From: JANWZL01 sp041640815 | GTDB lineage: Bacteria; Pseudomonadota; Gammaproteobacteria; Burkholderiales; Thiobacillaceae | Direction: 5' to 3' | Assembly (NCBI GenBank): GCA_041640815.1 | Contig: JBEPZO010000018.1 | Location: forward strand, 1 to 40,855 | Length of the DNA: 40,855 nt | Part shown: positions 16,085-24,406 of the stretch, piece after piece | Layout: every line of letters begins with the position of its first letter | Position numbering within the stretch: the stretch's first letter is position 1 | Translations under genes and position numbers: made by a program | Notes under the pieces: generated by a model | Database searches by the model: none | Told to the model about the DNA's origin: nothing | What the model saw: the letters and a program-made list of their open reading frames with translations, nothing else

Positions 16085-17412
16085 AAGTGACTGTCATCGG
16101 TACCGGCTATGTGGGGCTGGTCACTGGCACCTGCCTGGCGGAGGTGGGTAACGAAGTGATGTGCCTGGATGTCGACCCGCGCAAGATCGATATCCTGCGC
16201 GCCGGCGGCATCCCCATCTACGAGCCAGGGCTGGAGGACATGGTCAAGCGCAACACGGCAGCAGGGCGGCTGTTCTTCACCACCGATGTTGAGGCATCCG
16301 TCCACTTCGGCGACATCCAGATGATCGCCGTCGGTACACCGCCCGATGAGGATGGCTCCGCCGATCTGCAATACGTCGTGGCGGCAGCGCGCAACATCGC
16401 CCGCTACATGACCAGTTTCAAGCTCGTGGTGGACAAGTCCACCGTACCGGTGGGCACGGCCGACAAGGTCAAGGCCGCCATGCGCGAAGAGCTGCAAAAA
16501 CGCGGTGTGGAGATCGACTTCTGCGTCGCCTCCAATCCCGAATTCCTCAAGGAAGGGGCGGCGGTCGAAGACTTCATGAAGCCCGACCGCATCGTCATCG
16601 GCACCGACAGCGAGCGTGCAACCCAGATGCTGCGCCAGCTCTACGCCCCTTTCCAGCGCAATCACGACCGGCTCGTGGTGATGGATGTGCGCTCGGCGGA
16701 ACTGACCAAATATGCTGCCAACGCCATGCTGGCCACCCGCATCTCGTTCATGAACGAACTCGCCCTGCTGGCCGAGAAGCTGGGCGCCGACATCGAGCAA
16801 GTGCGTCTGGGTATTGGCTCTGATCCACGCATCGGCTACCACTTCCTGTATGCGGGCTGCGGCTATGGCGGATCCTGCTTCCCCAAGGACGTCAAGGCCT
16901 TGCGCCGAACTGCCCAGGAATATGGCGTCGAGCTCAGGGTGCTGGAGGCGGTCGAGGCGGCCAATGAGCACCAGAAGCAGGTATTGCTGCACAAGATCAC
17001 CGCCCGCTTTGGCGACGACCTCGCGGGCCGGCGCTTTGGCCTCTGGGGGCTCGCCTTCAAGCCCAATACCGACGACATGCGCGAGGCTCCCAGCCGCACC
17101 TTGCTTCAGGGGCTGTGGCAGCGCGGCGCCGCCGTCTCTGCCTACGATCCCGCGGCGATGGAAGAGACCCGTCGCATCTTTGGCGAACGCGCCGACCTGC
17201 AGTTGGTCGACAGCCCCATGGATGCCGTCAAGGGTGTGGACGCCCTGATCATTGTCACCGAATGGAAGGTCTTCCGCAGCCCCAATTTCGATACCGTCAA
17301 GGCCTTGATGAAAAACCCCATCATTTTCGATGGCCGCAACCTCTATGACCCCAAGGCGATGCAGGCGGCGGGTTTTGAATATTTCCCCATCGGCAGGGCG
17401 GTAAGCGCCTGA
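16081..17412 (+). CDS. ugd: UDP-glucose 6-dehydrogenase
   Basis: 443 aa. It oxidises UDP-glucose to UDP-glucuronate with two NAD, giving precursors for capsule, exopolysaccharide or LPS modification. The N-terminal VTVIGTGYVGLVTGTCLAEV is the NAD fold. VDKSTVPVGT lies near 117-126, Lys210 is in the SAELTKYAANAMLA stretch, and the catalytic Cys266 is in GYGGSCFPKDVKAL. GLAFKPNTDDMREAPS opens the C-terminal UDP-binding domain. The length is normal. The start ATG overlaps the pyrF stop. Related UDP-ManNAc dehydrogenases look similar, but this sequence fits the glucose enzyme best. Confidence 0.93.
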   Translation: MKVTVIGTGYVGLVTGTCLAEVGNEVMCLDVDPRKIDILRAGGIPIYEPGLEDMVKRNTAAGRLFFTTDVEASVHFGDIQMIAVGTPPDEDGSADLQYVVAAARNIARYMTSFKLVVDKSTVPVGTADKVKAAMREELQKRGVEIDFCVASNPEFLKEGAAVEDFMKPDRIVIGTDSERATQMLRQLYAPFQRNHDRLVVMDVRSAELTKYAANAMLATRISFMNELALLAEKLGADIEQVRLGIGSDPRIGYHFLYAGCGYGGSCFPKDVKALRRTAQEYGVELRVLEAVEAANEHQKQVLLHKITARFGDDLAGRRFGLWGLAFKPNTDDMREAPSRTLLQGLWQRGAAVSAYDPAAMEETRRIFGERADLQLVDSPMDAVKGVDALIIVTEWKVFRSPNFDTVKALMKNPIIFDGRNLYDPKAMQAAGFEYFPIGRAVSA

Positions 17413-17422
17413 GGTGCCTAGC

Positions 17423-18322
17423 GTGAGCGACGCAGCGTACAAGACCATCGAGGCGTGCATCGGCAACACGCCGCTCGTCCGCCTAAAGCGCCTGCCAGGT
17501 GACACCTCCAACGTCCTGCTGGTTAAGCTGGAGGGGAACAACCCGGCCGGCTCGGTGAAGGATAGGCCCGCCCTGTCGATGATCGCCCGCGCTGAGGCGC
17601 GCGGCGAGATCAAGCCGGGCGACACCCTGATCGAGGCCACCTCCGGCAACACCGGCATTGCGCTGGCCATGGCCGCTGCCATCAAGGGTTATCGCTTGAT
17701 TTTGATCATGCCGGAAAACCTCTCGGTCGAACGCCGTCAGACCATGCGCGCCTTCGGCGCCGAGCTGATCTTAGTCAGCCGCGAGGCGGGCATGGAAGGC
17801 GCGCGCGACCTGGCCGAGCGCCTGCAGCGCGAGGGCAAGGGGCACATCCTCGACCAGTTCTCCAACCCGGACAACCCATTGGCCCATTACGAGACCACCG
17901 CCCCGGAGATCTGGCGTGACACCGCCGGCCGCATCACCCACTTCGTCGCCAGCATGGGCACGACCGGCACGATTATGGGCTGCTCGCGCTTCTTCAAGGC
18001 GCGCAACCCGGCGATTCAGATCATCGGTGTGCAGCCCGAGGAAGGCGCGCAGATTCCCGGCATCCGCAAGTGGCCGCCGGAGTATGTGCCAGCGATCTGC
18101 GACTTTTCGCGCATCGACAGGATCATCTATGTCAGTCAACAGGATGCCGAAGAGACCACGCGCCGTCTCGCCCGTGAGGAAGGCATCTTCGCCGGCATCT
18201 CCTCCGGCGGCGCGCTCTGGGCCGCTCTACAGATCAGCCGTGAGGTGGAGAACGCGGTCATCGTCTCCATCGTCTGCGACCGAGGCGACCGTTATCTCTC
18301 CACCGGGGTGTTTCCGGCTTGA
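17423..18322 (+). CDS. cysM: Cysteine synthase B
   Basis: 299 aa from the GTG at 17423; a GTG at 17414 is also in frame, but GAGGT at 17411-17415 is correctly spaced only for the later one. It makes cysteine from O-acetylserine and sulfide or thiosulfate. Lys46 in AGSVKDRPA is the PLP lysine, and EATSGNTGIALAMAA (71-85) binds the substrate carboxylate and cofactor. EGIFAGISSGGALWAAL lies near the C-terminus. The stretch ENLSVERRQTMRAFGAELI and the overall length favour CysM over CysK. It begins 10 bp after ugd and ends the plus-strand run. Confidence 0.93.
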   Translation: MSDAAYKTIEACIGNTPLVRLKRLPGDTSNVLLVKLEGNNPAGSVKDRPALSMIARAEARGEIKPGDTLIEATSGNTGIALAMAAAIKGYRLILIMPENLSVERRQTMRAFGAELILVSREAGMEGARDLAERLQREGKGHILDQFSNPDNPLAHYETTAPEIWRDTAGRITHFVASMGTTGTIMGCSRFFKARNPAIQIIGVQPEEGAQIPGIRKWPPEYVPAICDFSRIDRIIYVSQQDAEETTRRLAREEGIFAGISSGGALWAALQISREVENAVIVSIVCDRGDRYLSTGVFPA

Positions 18323-18409
18323 GGTCTGCGCAACCTGCATAGGGGCGACAAAGCCGCTAGCGTGCTCAGCGCCATCTGCCCCAAGCCCGGCCAGCGGATG
18401 GCGTTAACG

Positions 18410-18722
18410 TCAGGGCACCCCCTGGGCCTGGGCGTCGAACACCGGCGTGGCATGCTGCTTATCCATCTCGGCCAAGATGTCTCGGATCGCCGCTTCTCGC
18501 CGCGCGGGGTTTTCCAGGTCTAATGCGAGCTTTTGCGCCTGCTCGATCATGCTCTGTAACGCCTGCAGGCGGTGGCGAAGCAGGCGTCTAACTGCTGTTC
18601 ATCCGCCCCGGTAAGGGCCGCAGCGTCCTGCTCAAGGTATTCGGCGATGGTCGCGCTCAGACGCCTCCCGCCCTTGTCTTAGGCTGCGCACCTGGTCACG
18701 CAACGCCTCGATGTGGCGTGTC
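18410..18722 (-). pseudogene. Decayed coiled-coil reading frame with at least two frameshifts
   Basis: Three short open segments on the minus strand continue one another in different frames. The first (about 18722-18632) reads RHIEALRDQVRSLRQGREAS. The second (about 18655-18547) reads ATIAEYLEQDAAALTGADEQ. The third (about 18573-18410) reads RLLRHRLQALQSMIEQAQKL and later ARREAAIRDILAEMD before a stop. All are Glu/Gln/Arg/Leu-rich helices, as expected from one small coiled-coil protein. No intact frame spans the region. It sits directly downstream of the methylase gene on the same strand. I cannot name the family. A sequencing error is an alternative, though two shifts in 300 bp make decay more likely. 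The remaining 87 bp (18323-18409) after cysM show nothing. Confidence 0.5.
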
Positions 18723-19436
18723 TTAGCCACGTTGACGCCAGAGCAGGAACACGCACGGGCGGTGGTCAAGCTCAGGCGGCAGGTCTCGCCAGTCGGCCAC
18801 TGGCTTGGTGATCAGGCGCTCGCGCTCAAGGGTGAGATCGCAGGCGAGGCACAGCCAGGTGTCGTGCCGGCAGGTAGTTAGGATCGCACGGAGCAAGGCT
18901 TGGTTGCGATAGGGGGTCTCGATGAAGATTTGTGCCGCGTCGGTCGCTTCGGCCTGCTGCTCGAGATCGCGTAGGGCGCGCGTGCGAGCCTCGGGTTTGG
19001 CGGGCAGGTAGCCATGAAAGGTGAAGCGCTGGCCGATGAGCCCGGAGCCCATCAGGGCGAGCAGAATGGCGGAGGGGCCTACCAATGGCCTCACTTGCAC
19101 CCCGTGCGCGTGGGCCATACGCACGAGATCCGCGCCCGGATCGGCCACGGCAGGGCAGCCTGCCTCGGACAGCAGGCCCACGTCCCGCCCTGCTAGCAGG
19201 GGTTGCAGTAGCGCGTAGCGTTCCTCCGGCCGGGTGTGTTCGTCGAGGGCAAAGAACTTGAGTTGCTGCAACGGCAGCTGCGTCGGCAGGCGCTTAAGGA
19301 AGCGTCGGGCCGTCTTGGGCCGCTCGACGATGAAGGTGGACAGGCTTGCCGCGATGCGCCTGGTTTGCTCCGGCAAGACCCACTCTAGCGGCGTGTCGCC
19401 GAGTGGGGTAGGGATCAGATAGAGGGTGCCTGCCAA
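18723..19436 (-). CDS. SAM-dependent methyltransferase of the RsmI/tetrapyrrole-methylase fold
   Basis: 237 aa. The N-terminal GTLYLIPTPLGDTPLEWVLP and VGLLSEAGCPAVADPGADLV (87-106) correspond to the SAM-binding stretches of RsmI, which 2'-O-methylates C1402 of 16S rRNA. PLVGPSAILLALMGSGL continues the pattern. It is clearly shorter than RsmI (about 280-290 aa) and lacks the RsmI C-terminal domain, so it is better seen as the shorter paralogue found beside maf in many betaproteobacteria. Substrate unknown. It overlaps the maf gene upstream by 22 bp, so the two are co-transcribed and probably translationally coupled. Confidence 0.85.
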   Translation of the reverse strand: MAGTLYLIPTPLGDTPLEWVLPEQTRRIAASLSTFIVERPKTARRFLKRLPTQLPLQQLKFFALDEHTRPEERYALLQPLLAGRDVGLLSEAGCPAVADPGADLVRMAHAHGVQVRPLVGPSAILLALMGSGLIGQRFTFHGYLPAKPEARTRALRDLEQQAEATDAAQIFIETPYRNQALLRAILTTCRHDTWLCLACDLTLERERLITKPVADWRDLPPELDHRPCVFLLWRQRG

Positions 19437-20011
19437 GTCAGCACGTCCAAGCCCTCGTTGGCCAGCATCTCGGTGAGCTTGATCAGCGGCAGCCCAACGA
19501 GGGCGGTGGGGTCTTCGGTCTCGTAGCGCGCGATGAGGGCGATGCCCAGGGATTCGCTGCGGGCGCTGCCGCAGCAGTTGTAGGGTTGGTCCTTGCGCAG
19601 ATAGGCCTCGATCTGGGCGTCGCTATAGTTACGCATGGTCAGCCGCACCGGCACCACAGCGGTCTGTACCCGGCCATTGCGGCTGTTGAGGAGGGTGAGG
19701 GCGGTGTGGAACTCGACGCATTTGCCGCGCATGCGCTTGAGTTGCTCGACGGCCTTGTCGTGGCTGCCGGGTTTGCCGAGTCGCTCGCCATCCAGCAGGG
19801 CGACCTGATCGGAGCCGATGATCAGGGCGTCGGCGTAGCGCGTGGCCACCGCCTGCGCCTTGAGCAGTGACAGGCGGCGGGCGGTGTCATCGGCTGCCTC
19901 GCCGGGCAGGGGGGATTCGTCGACCTCGGGCGCGGCGACCTCGAACGGTACGCTAAGCCGAGCCAAGAGTTCCCGCCGGAAAGGGGAGGTGGATGCCAGG
20001 ACCAGTTTCAT
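19415..20011 (-). CDS. Maf/YceF-type nucleoside triphosphate pyrophosphatase (7-methyl-GTP)
   Basis: 198 aa. The N-terminal LVLASTSPFRRELLARL (3-19) is the Maf phosphate-binding motif. APEVDESPLPGE and LIIGSDQVALLDGE (Asp68, catalytic) match the E. coli YceF branch rather than YhdE. NCCGSARSESLGIALI and LVGLPLIKLTEML are also YceF-like. That branch hydrolyses m7GTP, probably to keep modified nucleotides out of RNA. It overlaps the methylase gene downstream. In E. coli yceF is divergent from yceD-rpmF-plsX; here two carboxylase genes lie between them. Confidence 0.92.
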   Translation of the reverse strand: MKLVLASTSPFRRELLARLSVPFEVAAPEVDESPLPGEAADDTARRLSLLKAQAVATRYADALIIGSDQVALLDGERLGKPGSHDKAVEQLKRMRGKCVEFHTALTLLNSRNGRVQTAVVPVRLTMRNYSDAQIEAYLRKDQPYNCCGSARSESLGIALIARYETEDPTALVGLPLIKLTEMLANEGLDVLTWQAPSI

Positions 20012-20034
20012 GGCAGGAAAATGGGGAATGTGGG

Positions 20035-21891
20035 TTATTCCGGCTGGATCTCCAGCAACACCTCGTCTGGGGTGACGGCCTCGCCTTTGGCGACATGGAC
20101 GGCCACCACGGTTCCAGCTACGGGCGACTGGATCTCGGTCTCCATTTTCATCGCCTCGATCACCAGCACGCCGTCACCTGCCTTGACCTGGTCGCCCACT
20201 TTCACCTTCACATCGACGATGGTGCCTGGCATGGCGGTGGTGACGTGACCGGCGTGCGACGGCTTGGGGCGCTGTTTAGTCGCGCCATCCGTTTGCGCCG
20301 CAGGTACGGTCTTCCGGCCGCCAGTGGCCGCCGGCGTGACCTCGATCTCGTTGAGCACCTCGACCATGACCTCTTCGGCGACACCGTCGACATGGACGTA
20401 GAAGGGCCGTTGCGTCTCCTCGCCGCGACCGGTGGCGGAGACGCGGATGTGATAGGTCTCGCCATGCAGGGTGATCTTGAACTCATTGGGGGCATAGCGG
20501 GGGTGACCTTCGGCGGCATATCGAGCCTCAGGCGGTAGCAGCGGCTCGGGCGTGAGGGTGCCTGCTGCCCGCTCCTGCAGGAAGGTGCGGCCAAGGTCCG
20601 GGAACATGGCATAGGTGAGCACGTCTTCGTCCGACTTGGCGAGCCCCTCCACCTCGGCGCGCAGCTTGTCGAGCTCGTCGGGAATGAGATCGGCGGGGCG
20701 GCAAGTGATGACCTCGAGGTCACCGACCGCGAGCTTGCGCACCTCTTCGTTCACCTTGCCTGGCGCCTTGCCGTAGCGGCCGAGAAGGTAGTTCTTCACC
20801 TCGTTGGTGACCGATTTGTAGCGGCTGCCGGTGAGCACGTTGAGTACCGCCTGCGTGCCCACGATCTGCGAGGTCGGCGTCACCAGCGGGGGGTAGCCCA
20901 GGTCCTCGCGCACGCGCGGGATCTCGGCCAACACCTCGTCCATGCGGTGCAACGCCCCCTGTTCCTTGAGCTGGTTGGATAGGTTAGACAGCATGCCGCC
21001 TGGCACCTGCGCCGTCAGGATGCGGGTGTCAACACCGGTGAATTCGCTTTCGAACTGCCAATACTTCTTGCGCACTTCGCGGAAATAGGCGGCGATTTCC
21101 TGTAGCAGCGGCAAAGACAGCCCCGTGTCATACTCGGTACCCTGCAGCGCAGCCACCAGGCTTTCGGTGGTGGCGTGGCTTGCGCCTTCGGAGAAGGCGG
21201 AGATGCAGGTGTCGATGATGTCCACGCCGGCTTCGACCGCTTTCAGGTGCACCATGGCGGATAGGCCTGCCGTGGCGTGGCTGTGGGTGTTGACCGGCAG
21301 CCCCGTAGCTGCCTTGATGCCCTTGACCAGCTCATAGGCGACATAAGGGGTGAGCAGCCCTGCCATGTCCTTGATGGCGATGGAATCGGCGCCCATGTCA
21401 GCGAGCGTTTTCGCCATGTCGATGAAGTAGGCGACGTCGTGCACGGGGCTGATGGTGTAGCAGACCGTGCCTTGGGCGTGCTTGCCGCTCTTCTTCACGG
21501 CCTCCATGGCTACGCGCAGGTTGCGGGTGTCGTTCATGGCGTCGAATACGCGGAACACATCCACGCCGTTGTCGGCGGCCTTGCGCACGAATTCGCGCAC
21601 CACGTCGTCGGCATAGTGGCGGTAGCCGAGCAGATTCTGCCCCCTGAGCAGCATGTTGATGCGCGTATTGGGTAGGGCGCGGCGCAGTTTGCGCAGCCGC
21701 TCCCACGGGTCTTCCTTGAGAAAACGCACACAGGCGTCGAAGGTGGCGCCGCCCCAGGCCTCGAGCGACCAAAAACCCACCTGGTCGAGTTTGTGGCAGA
21801 TGGGCAGCATGTCCTCGGTACGCATGCGCGTGGCGATGAGCGACTGATGACCATCGCGCAGCACTAGATCGGTAACGTGTACTCTTGCCAT
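20035..21891 (-). CDS. pycB: Pyruvate carboxylase subunit B / oxaloacetate decarboxylase alpha-type carboxyltransferase with biotinyl domain
   Basis: 618 aa from the ATG at 21891-21889, which gives the family N-terminus MARVHVTDLVLRDGHQSL; a TTG 18 bp upstream, overlapping the stop of the previous gene, is possible. Residues ~5-280 are the carboxyltransferase barrel (LRDGHQSLIATRMRTEDML; metal histidines in VNTHSHATAG). The middle is the PYC/OADA conserved domain, and a Pro/Ala linker leads to the biotinyl domain with Lys582 in EAMKMETE. With the biotin carboxylase just upstream it forms a two-subunit pyruvate carboxylase making oxaloacetate. No oadB/oadG sodium-pump genes are present, arguing against the decarboxylase role. 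The similar 2-oxoglutarate carboxylase cannot be excluded. Confidence 0.85.
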   Translation of the reverse strand: MARVHVTDLVLRDGHQSLIATRMRTEDMLPICHKLDQVGFWSLEAWGGATFDACVRFLKEDPWERLRKLRRALPNTRINMLLRGQNLLGYRHYADDVVREFVRKAADNGVDVFRVFDAMNDTRNLRVAMEAVKKSGKHAQGTVCYTISPVHDVAYFIDMAKTLADMGADSIAIKDMAGLLTPYVAYELVKGIKAATGLPVNTHSHATAGLSAMVHLKAVEAGVDIIDTCISAFSEGASHATTESLVAALQGTEYDTGLSLPLLQEIAAYFREVRKKYWQFESEFTGVDTRILTAQVPGGMLSNLSNQLKEQGALHRMDEVLAEIPRVREDLGYPPLVTPTSQIVGTQAVLNVLTGSRYKSVTNEVKNYLLGRYGKAPGKVNEEVRKLAVGDLEVITCRPADLIPDELDKLRAEVEGLAKSDEDVLTYAMFPDLGRTFLQERAAGTLTPEPLLPPEARYAAEGHPRYAPNEFKITLHGETYHIRVSATGRGEETQRPFYVHVDGVAEEVMVEVLNEIEVTPAATGGRKTVPAAQTDGATKQRPKPSHAGHVTTAMPGTIVDVKVKVGDQVKAGDGVLVIEAMKMETEIQSPVAGTVVAVHVAKGEAVTPDEVLLEIQPE

Positions 21892-21905
21892 GGTGCTCGT
21901 ATGCT

Positions 21906-23324
21906 TCAAAGGCCGAAATGCGCGGCGAGCGCGGCGGAGATCGCTGCCGCCGTGTGTTCTGGGGGGCGGCGCACGGCATAGTCGATGAGCTCTGGGTGTG
22001 CATCGACGAAGCCGGTGTTGAACCGGCCGCTGCAGAATTCGGGATTGGAGAGGATCTCGCGGTAATAGGGGACGGTGGTCTTCACGCCGTAGATCACCAT
22101 GTCATCCAGGGTGCGCTTGGCGCGCTGGATGAGGCCCTCCCAGGTCAGGTTCCAGACGATGAGCTTGGCGATCATGGAATCGTAATAGGGCGGAATGACA
22201 TAGCCGGAGTACATGGCAGCATCAACGCGCACGCCCGGGCCGCCGGGGGCGTAATAGCGGGTGATGCGGCCGAAGCTGGGCAGGAAGCCGTTTTTCGGGT
22301 CCTCGGCATTGATGCGAAACTCCATCGCGTAACCGCGGTGGCGGATGTCCTCCTGGCGATATTGCAAAGGTTGCTTGTCGGCGATGCGGATCTGTTCCTG
22401 CACGATGTCGATGCCAGTGATCTGCTCGGTGACGCAATGCTCCACCTGCAGCCGGGTGTTCATCTCCATGAAGTAGAACTGGTTGTCCTGATCGAGCAGA
22501 AACTCCACGGTGCCGGCATTGACGTATTTCACCGCGCGCGCCGCCCGCACCGCGAGCTTGCCGATGTATTCGCGCTGGGCCTCGGTGAGCTGCGGCGAGG
22601 GGGCGATTTCGATCAGCTTCTGGTTGCGCCGCTGGATGGAGCAATCGCGCTCGAACAGGTGGATGCAATTGCCCTGGCTGTCGCCGAGGATCTGGACCTC
22701 GATGTGGCGCGGATTGACGATGCACTTCTCCAGGAAGACCTCTGGCTTGCCAAAGGCCTTGCTGGCCTCGGAGACGACCCGTTCGTAGTTTTTGATCAGT
22801 TCGGCTTCCGAGTTGCAGCGACGGATGCCGCGGCCGCCGCCGCCGTTGGTGGCCTTGAGCATGACCGGGTAGCCGATCTTCGCGGCCAATGCCCGTGCCT
22901 CATCCAGGCTCGTAAGGTTGTGGTCGGAGCCCGGGATCACCGGGATGCCTGCCTTGATCATCGCCTGCCGCGCCTGCACCTTGTCGCCCATCTGCCGGAT
23001 GACCTGGGGCGAAGGGCCAATGAATTTGATGCCGCGGCGCGCGCAAACCTCGGCCAAGATCGGGTTTTCGGACAGGAAGCCATAACCCGGATGCAGTGCA
23101 TCACAGCCAGAAGCGACGGCGAGGTTGACGATGTTGTGCGCGTTGAGATAGCCCAGCACCGGATCGGAGCCGATGTTGTAGGCCTCGTCCGCCTTCTTCA
23201 CGTGCAAGGCATTGCGGTCGGCGTCGCTGTAGATCGCCACCGACTTGATGCCGAGCTCGCGGCAGGCGCGCACGATACGCACGGCGATCTCGCCGCGATT
23301 GGCGATGAGGATTTTCTTGATCAT
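21906..23324 (-). CDS. pycA: Biotin carboxylase subunit (pyruvate carboxylase subunit A type)
   Basis: 472 aa, longer than the ~447-450 of fatty-acid AccC and typical of PycA. It carboxylates biotin on the partner subunit using ATP and bicarbonate. The biotin-carboxylase N-domain reads KKILIANRGEIAVRIVRAC. The ATP-grasp has the glycine loop KATNGGGGRGIRRC, ERDCSIQRRNQKLIEIAPSP, and the active-site FMEMNTRLQVEHCVTEQ. The C-terminal cap ends with an Ala-rich helix (HTAAAISAALAAHFGL). The gene is 14 bp upstream of pycB on the same strand, so the pair is one operon. No accB lies next to it, which supports pyruvate rather than acetyl-CoA carboxylation. Confidence 0.87.
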   Translation of the reverse strand: MIKKILIANRGEIAVRIVRACRELGIKSVAIYSDADRNALHVKKADEAYNIGSDPVLGYLNAHNIVNLAVASGCDALHPGYGFLSENPILAEVCARRGIKFIGPSPQVIRQMGDKVQARQAMIKAGIPVIPGSDHNLTSLDEARALAAKIGYPVMLKATNGGGGRGIRRCNSEAELIKNYERVVSEASKAFGKPEVFLEKCIVNPRHIEVQILGDSQGNCIHLFERDCSIQRRNQKLIEIAPSPQLTEAQREYIGKLAVRAARAVKYVNAGTVEFLLDQDNQFYFMEMNTRLQVEHCVTEQITGIDIVQEQIRIADKQPLQYRQEDIRHRGYAMEFRINAEDPKNGFLPSFGRITRYYAPGGPGVRVDAAMYSGYVIPPYYDSMIAKLIVWNLTWEGLIQRAKRTLDDMVIYGVKTTVPYYREILSNPEFCSGRFNTGFVDAHPELIDYAVRRPPEHTAAAISAALAAHFGL

Positions 23325-23661
23325 GACGCTGATTTTGCGGCGTTTGGCTTAAGTGTCATGGCTGCTCATGGCTACAACAAGCGATCGGTATCCGTCCTGC
23401 TCAATTTGGCGATCTTAGCATTCAAAACAGCATTTTCATTATTCGAGCTAGCGCTGCCGACATCGGACAAAGCTCGCTAGCTACTGCACCTCATTTATTA
23501 ATGCGGCTGACTCGTGCGCTGTCACTCCCTACAGGTCGAGGCTTGCCATCCTACTGATTTACCTAACCAGCAAAACCTCTCGGCGTTGCACTATCTGCCC
23601 TAAGCTAATGCCTCCAAGGGATTTTGACATAGTAGCGTGATAACTTTACCATTTTACGCTT
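23325..23661. other. 337-bp divergent intergenic region between pycA and yceD
   Basis: This stretch is visibly more AT-rich than its surroundings and has no credible gene. It contains an 8-bp inverted repeat, AGCTAGCG (23446-23453) with CGCTAGCT (23475-23482), around a 21-nt spacer, and the strong promoter for yceD at its right end. The promoter for pycA must be on the other strand here; I see only weak candidates. Confidence 0.6.
23624..23652 (+). promoter_or_regulatory. Promoter for the yceD-rpmF-plsX-fab run
   Basis: A perfect -35 TTGACA (23624-23629) is followed after 17 bp by TACCAT (23647-23652), four of six -10 bases. Transcription would start near 23659, only about 3 nt before the yceD ATG at 23662, which implies a leaderless or nearly leaderless mRNA. 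Confidence 0.6.
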
Positions 23662-24096
23662 ATGTCTTCTCGACTTGAGATTAACTGTCTGCCGTTTGTG
23701 GCTACCGCCGGGCGAATGCACGGTGAATTCGATCTGCGTGAGCTCAGCCGCTTGCATGACGTTTTGGCTAACCGTGATGGTACCTTACGCTGGTGGCTGG
23801 ATGGTGGCTACGAAGCAGGGCGTCCGGTGTTGCGGATCGGCATTGAAGGCTCGCTGGTGCTCGTCTGCCAGCGTTGCCTTGGTCCTTGTCTGTTTCCTCT
23901 CAAGGTTGAAACCGTACTGCCTATCGCACGCGACGAAGCGGAGCTTGCTCGTTGGGAGCGAGAAGATCCCCTGCTGGATGGGTTGATTGCGGATCCGCAT
24001 CTGGACGTTCGCGCGCTTATTGAGGATGAGGTGTTGTTGAGCCTGCCCCTGATCGTCAGACACCCTGGCGATGAATGCAGGCCTGCCGCAGCCTAA
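23662..24096 (+). CDS. yceD: YceD family protein (23S rRNA accumulation protein)
   Basis: 144 aa. The signature is LVCQRCLGPC (about residues 73-82), the CxRCL motif of the DUF177/YceD family, followed by an acidic C-terminal half (REDPLLDGLIADPHLDVRAL, then EDEVLLSLPLI). In E. coli YceD promotes 23S rRNA accumulation; the mechanism is not known. It is the usual upstream neighbour of rpmF. The start is the first in-frame ATG, and no ribosome site is visible before it because the promoter -10 lies only 10 bp upstream, so initiation may be leaderless. Confidence 0.9.
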   Translation: MSSRLEINCLPFVATAGRMHGEFDLRELSRLHDVLANRDGTLRWWLDGGYEAGRPVLRIGIEGSLVLVCQRCLGPCLFPLKVETVLPIARDEAELARWEREDPLLDGLIADPHLDVRALIEDEVLLSLPLIVRHPGDECRPAAA

Positions 24097-24137
24097 GATT
24101 GTCTACTTTGGTTGTTTTCAACTAGCGGAGAACTGAG

Positions 24138-24323
24138 ATGGCCGTTCAGCAAAACAAGAAGTCTCCTTCCAAGCGAGGGATGCATCGTTCGCACCAGGCA
24201 TTGGGCAAGCCGCCTCTCGCCGTGGAGCCTACGACCGGAGAATTGCATCTGCGTCACCACATCAGCCCCAGCGGCTACTACCGCGGCCGCAAGGTCGTCA
24301 CGCCCAAGGGCGAAGAGCGCTGA
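24138..24323 (+). CDS. rpmF: 50S ribosomal protein L32
   Basis: 61 aa. It begins MAVQQNKKSPSKRGMHRSH, the standard L32 opening, and continues with EPTTGELHLRHHISPSGYYR and GRKVVTPKGEER. This is the form without zinc-binding cysteines. Length is normal for proteobacteria. A GGAG ribosome site precedes the ATG. Position between yceD and plsX is strongly conserved and links ribosome output with phospholipid synthesis. Confidence 0.97.
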   Translation: MAVQQNKKSPSKRGMHRSHQALGKPPLAVEPTTGELHLRHHISPSGYYRGRKVVTPKGEER

Positions 24324-24406
24324 CGTGCCGCCACATGCAACGCCTGCTGACGCAATTGACTTAAGCCTTATCGAAAAGGCCAGCCTTCACACCGCCGGAG
24401 GCACGC

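Noticed and set aside
15982..17685. 567-codon minus-strand open frame opposite ugd
   Set aside because: Antisense shadow of ugd and the cysM start; low-complexity composition and no recognisable domain.
20035..21891. Sodium-pumping oxaloacetate decarboxylase alpha subunit as the call
   Set aside because: No beta or gamma membrane subunit gene is nearby, while a biotin carboxylase gene is directly upstream, so a two-subunit carboxylase fits better.
21885..23480. 531-codon plus-strand open frame opposite pycA
   Set aside because: Antisense to a protein with full biotin carboxylase motifs; its translation is dominated by Asp, His and Val as expected for a shadow frame.
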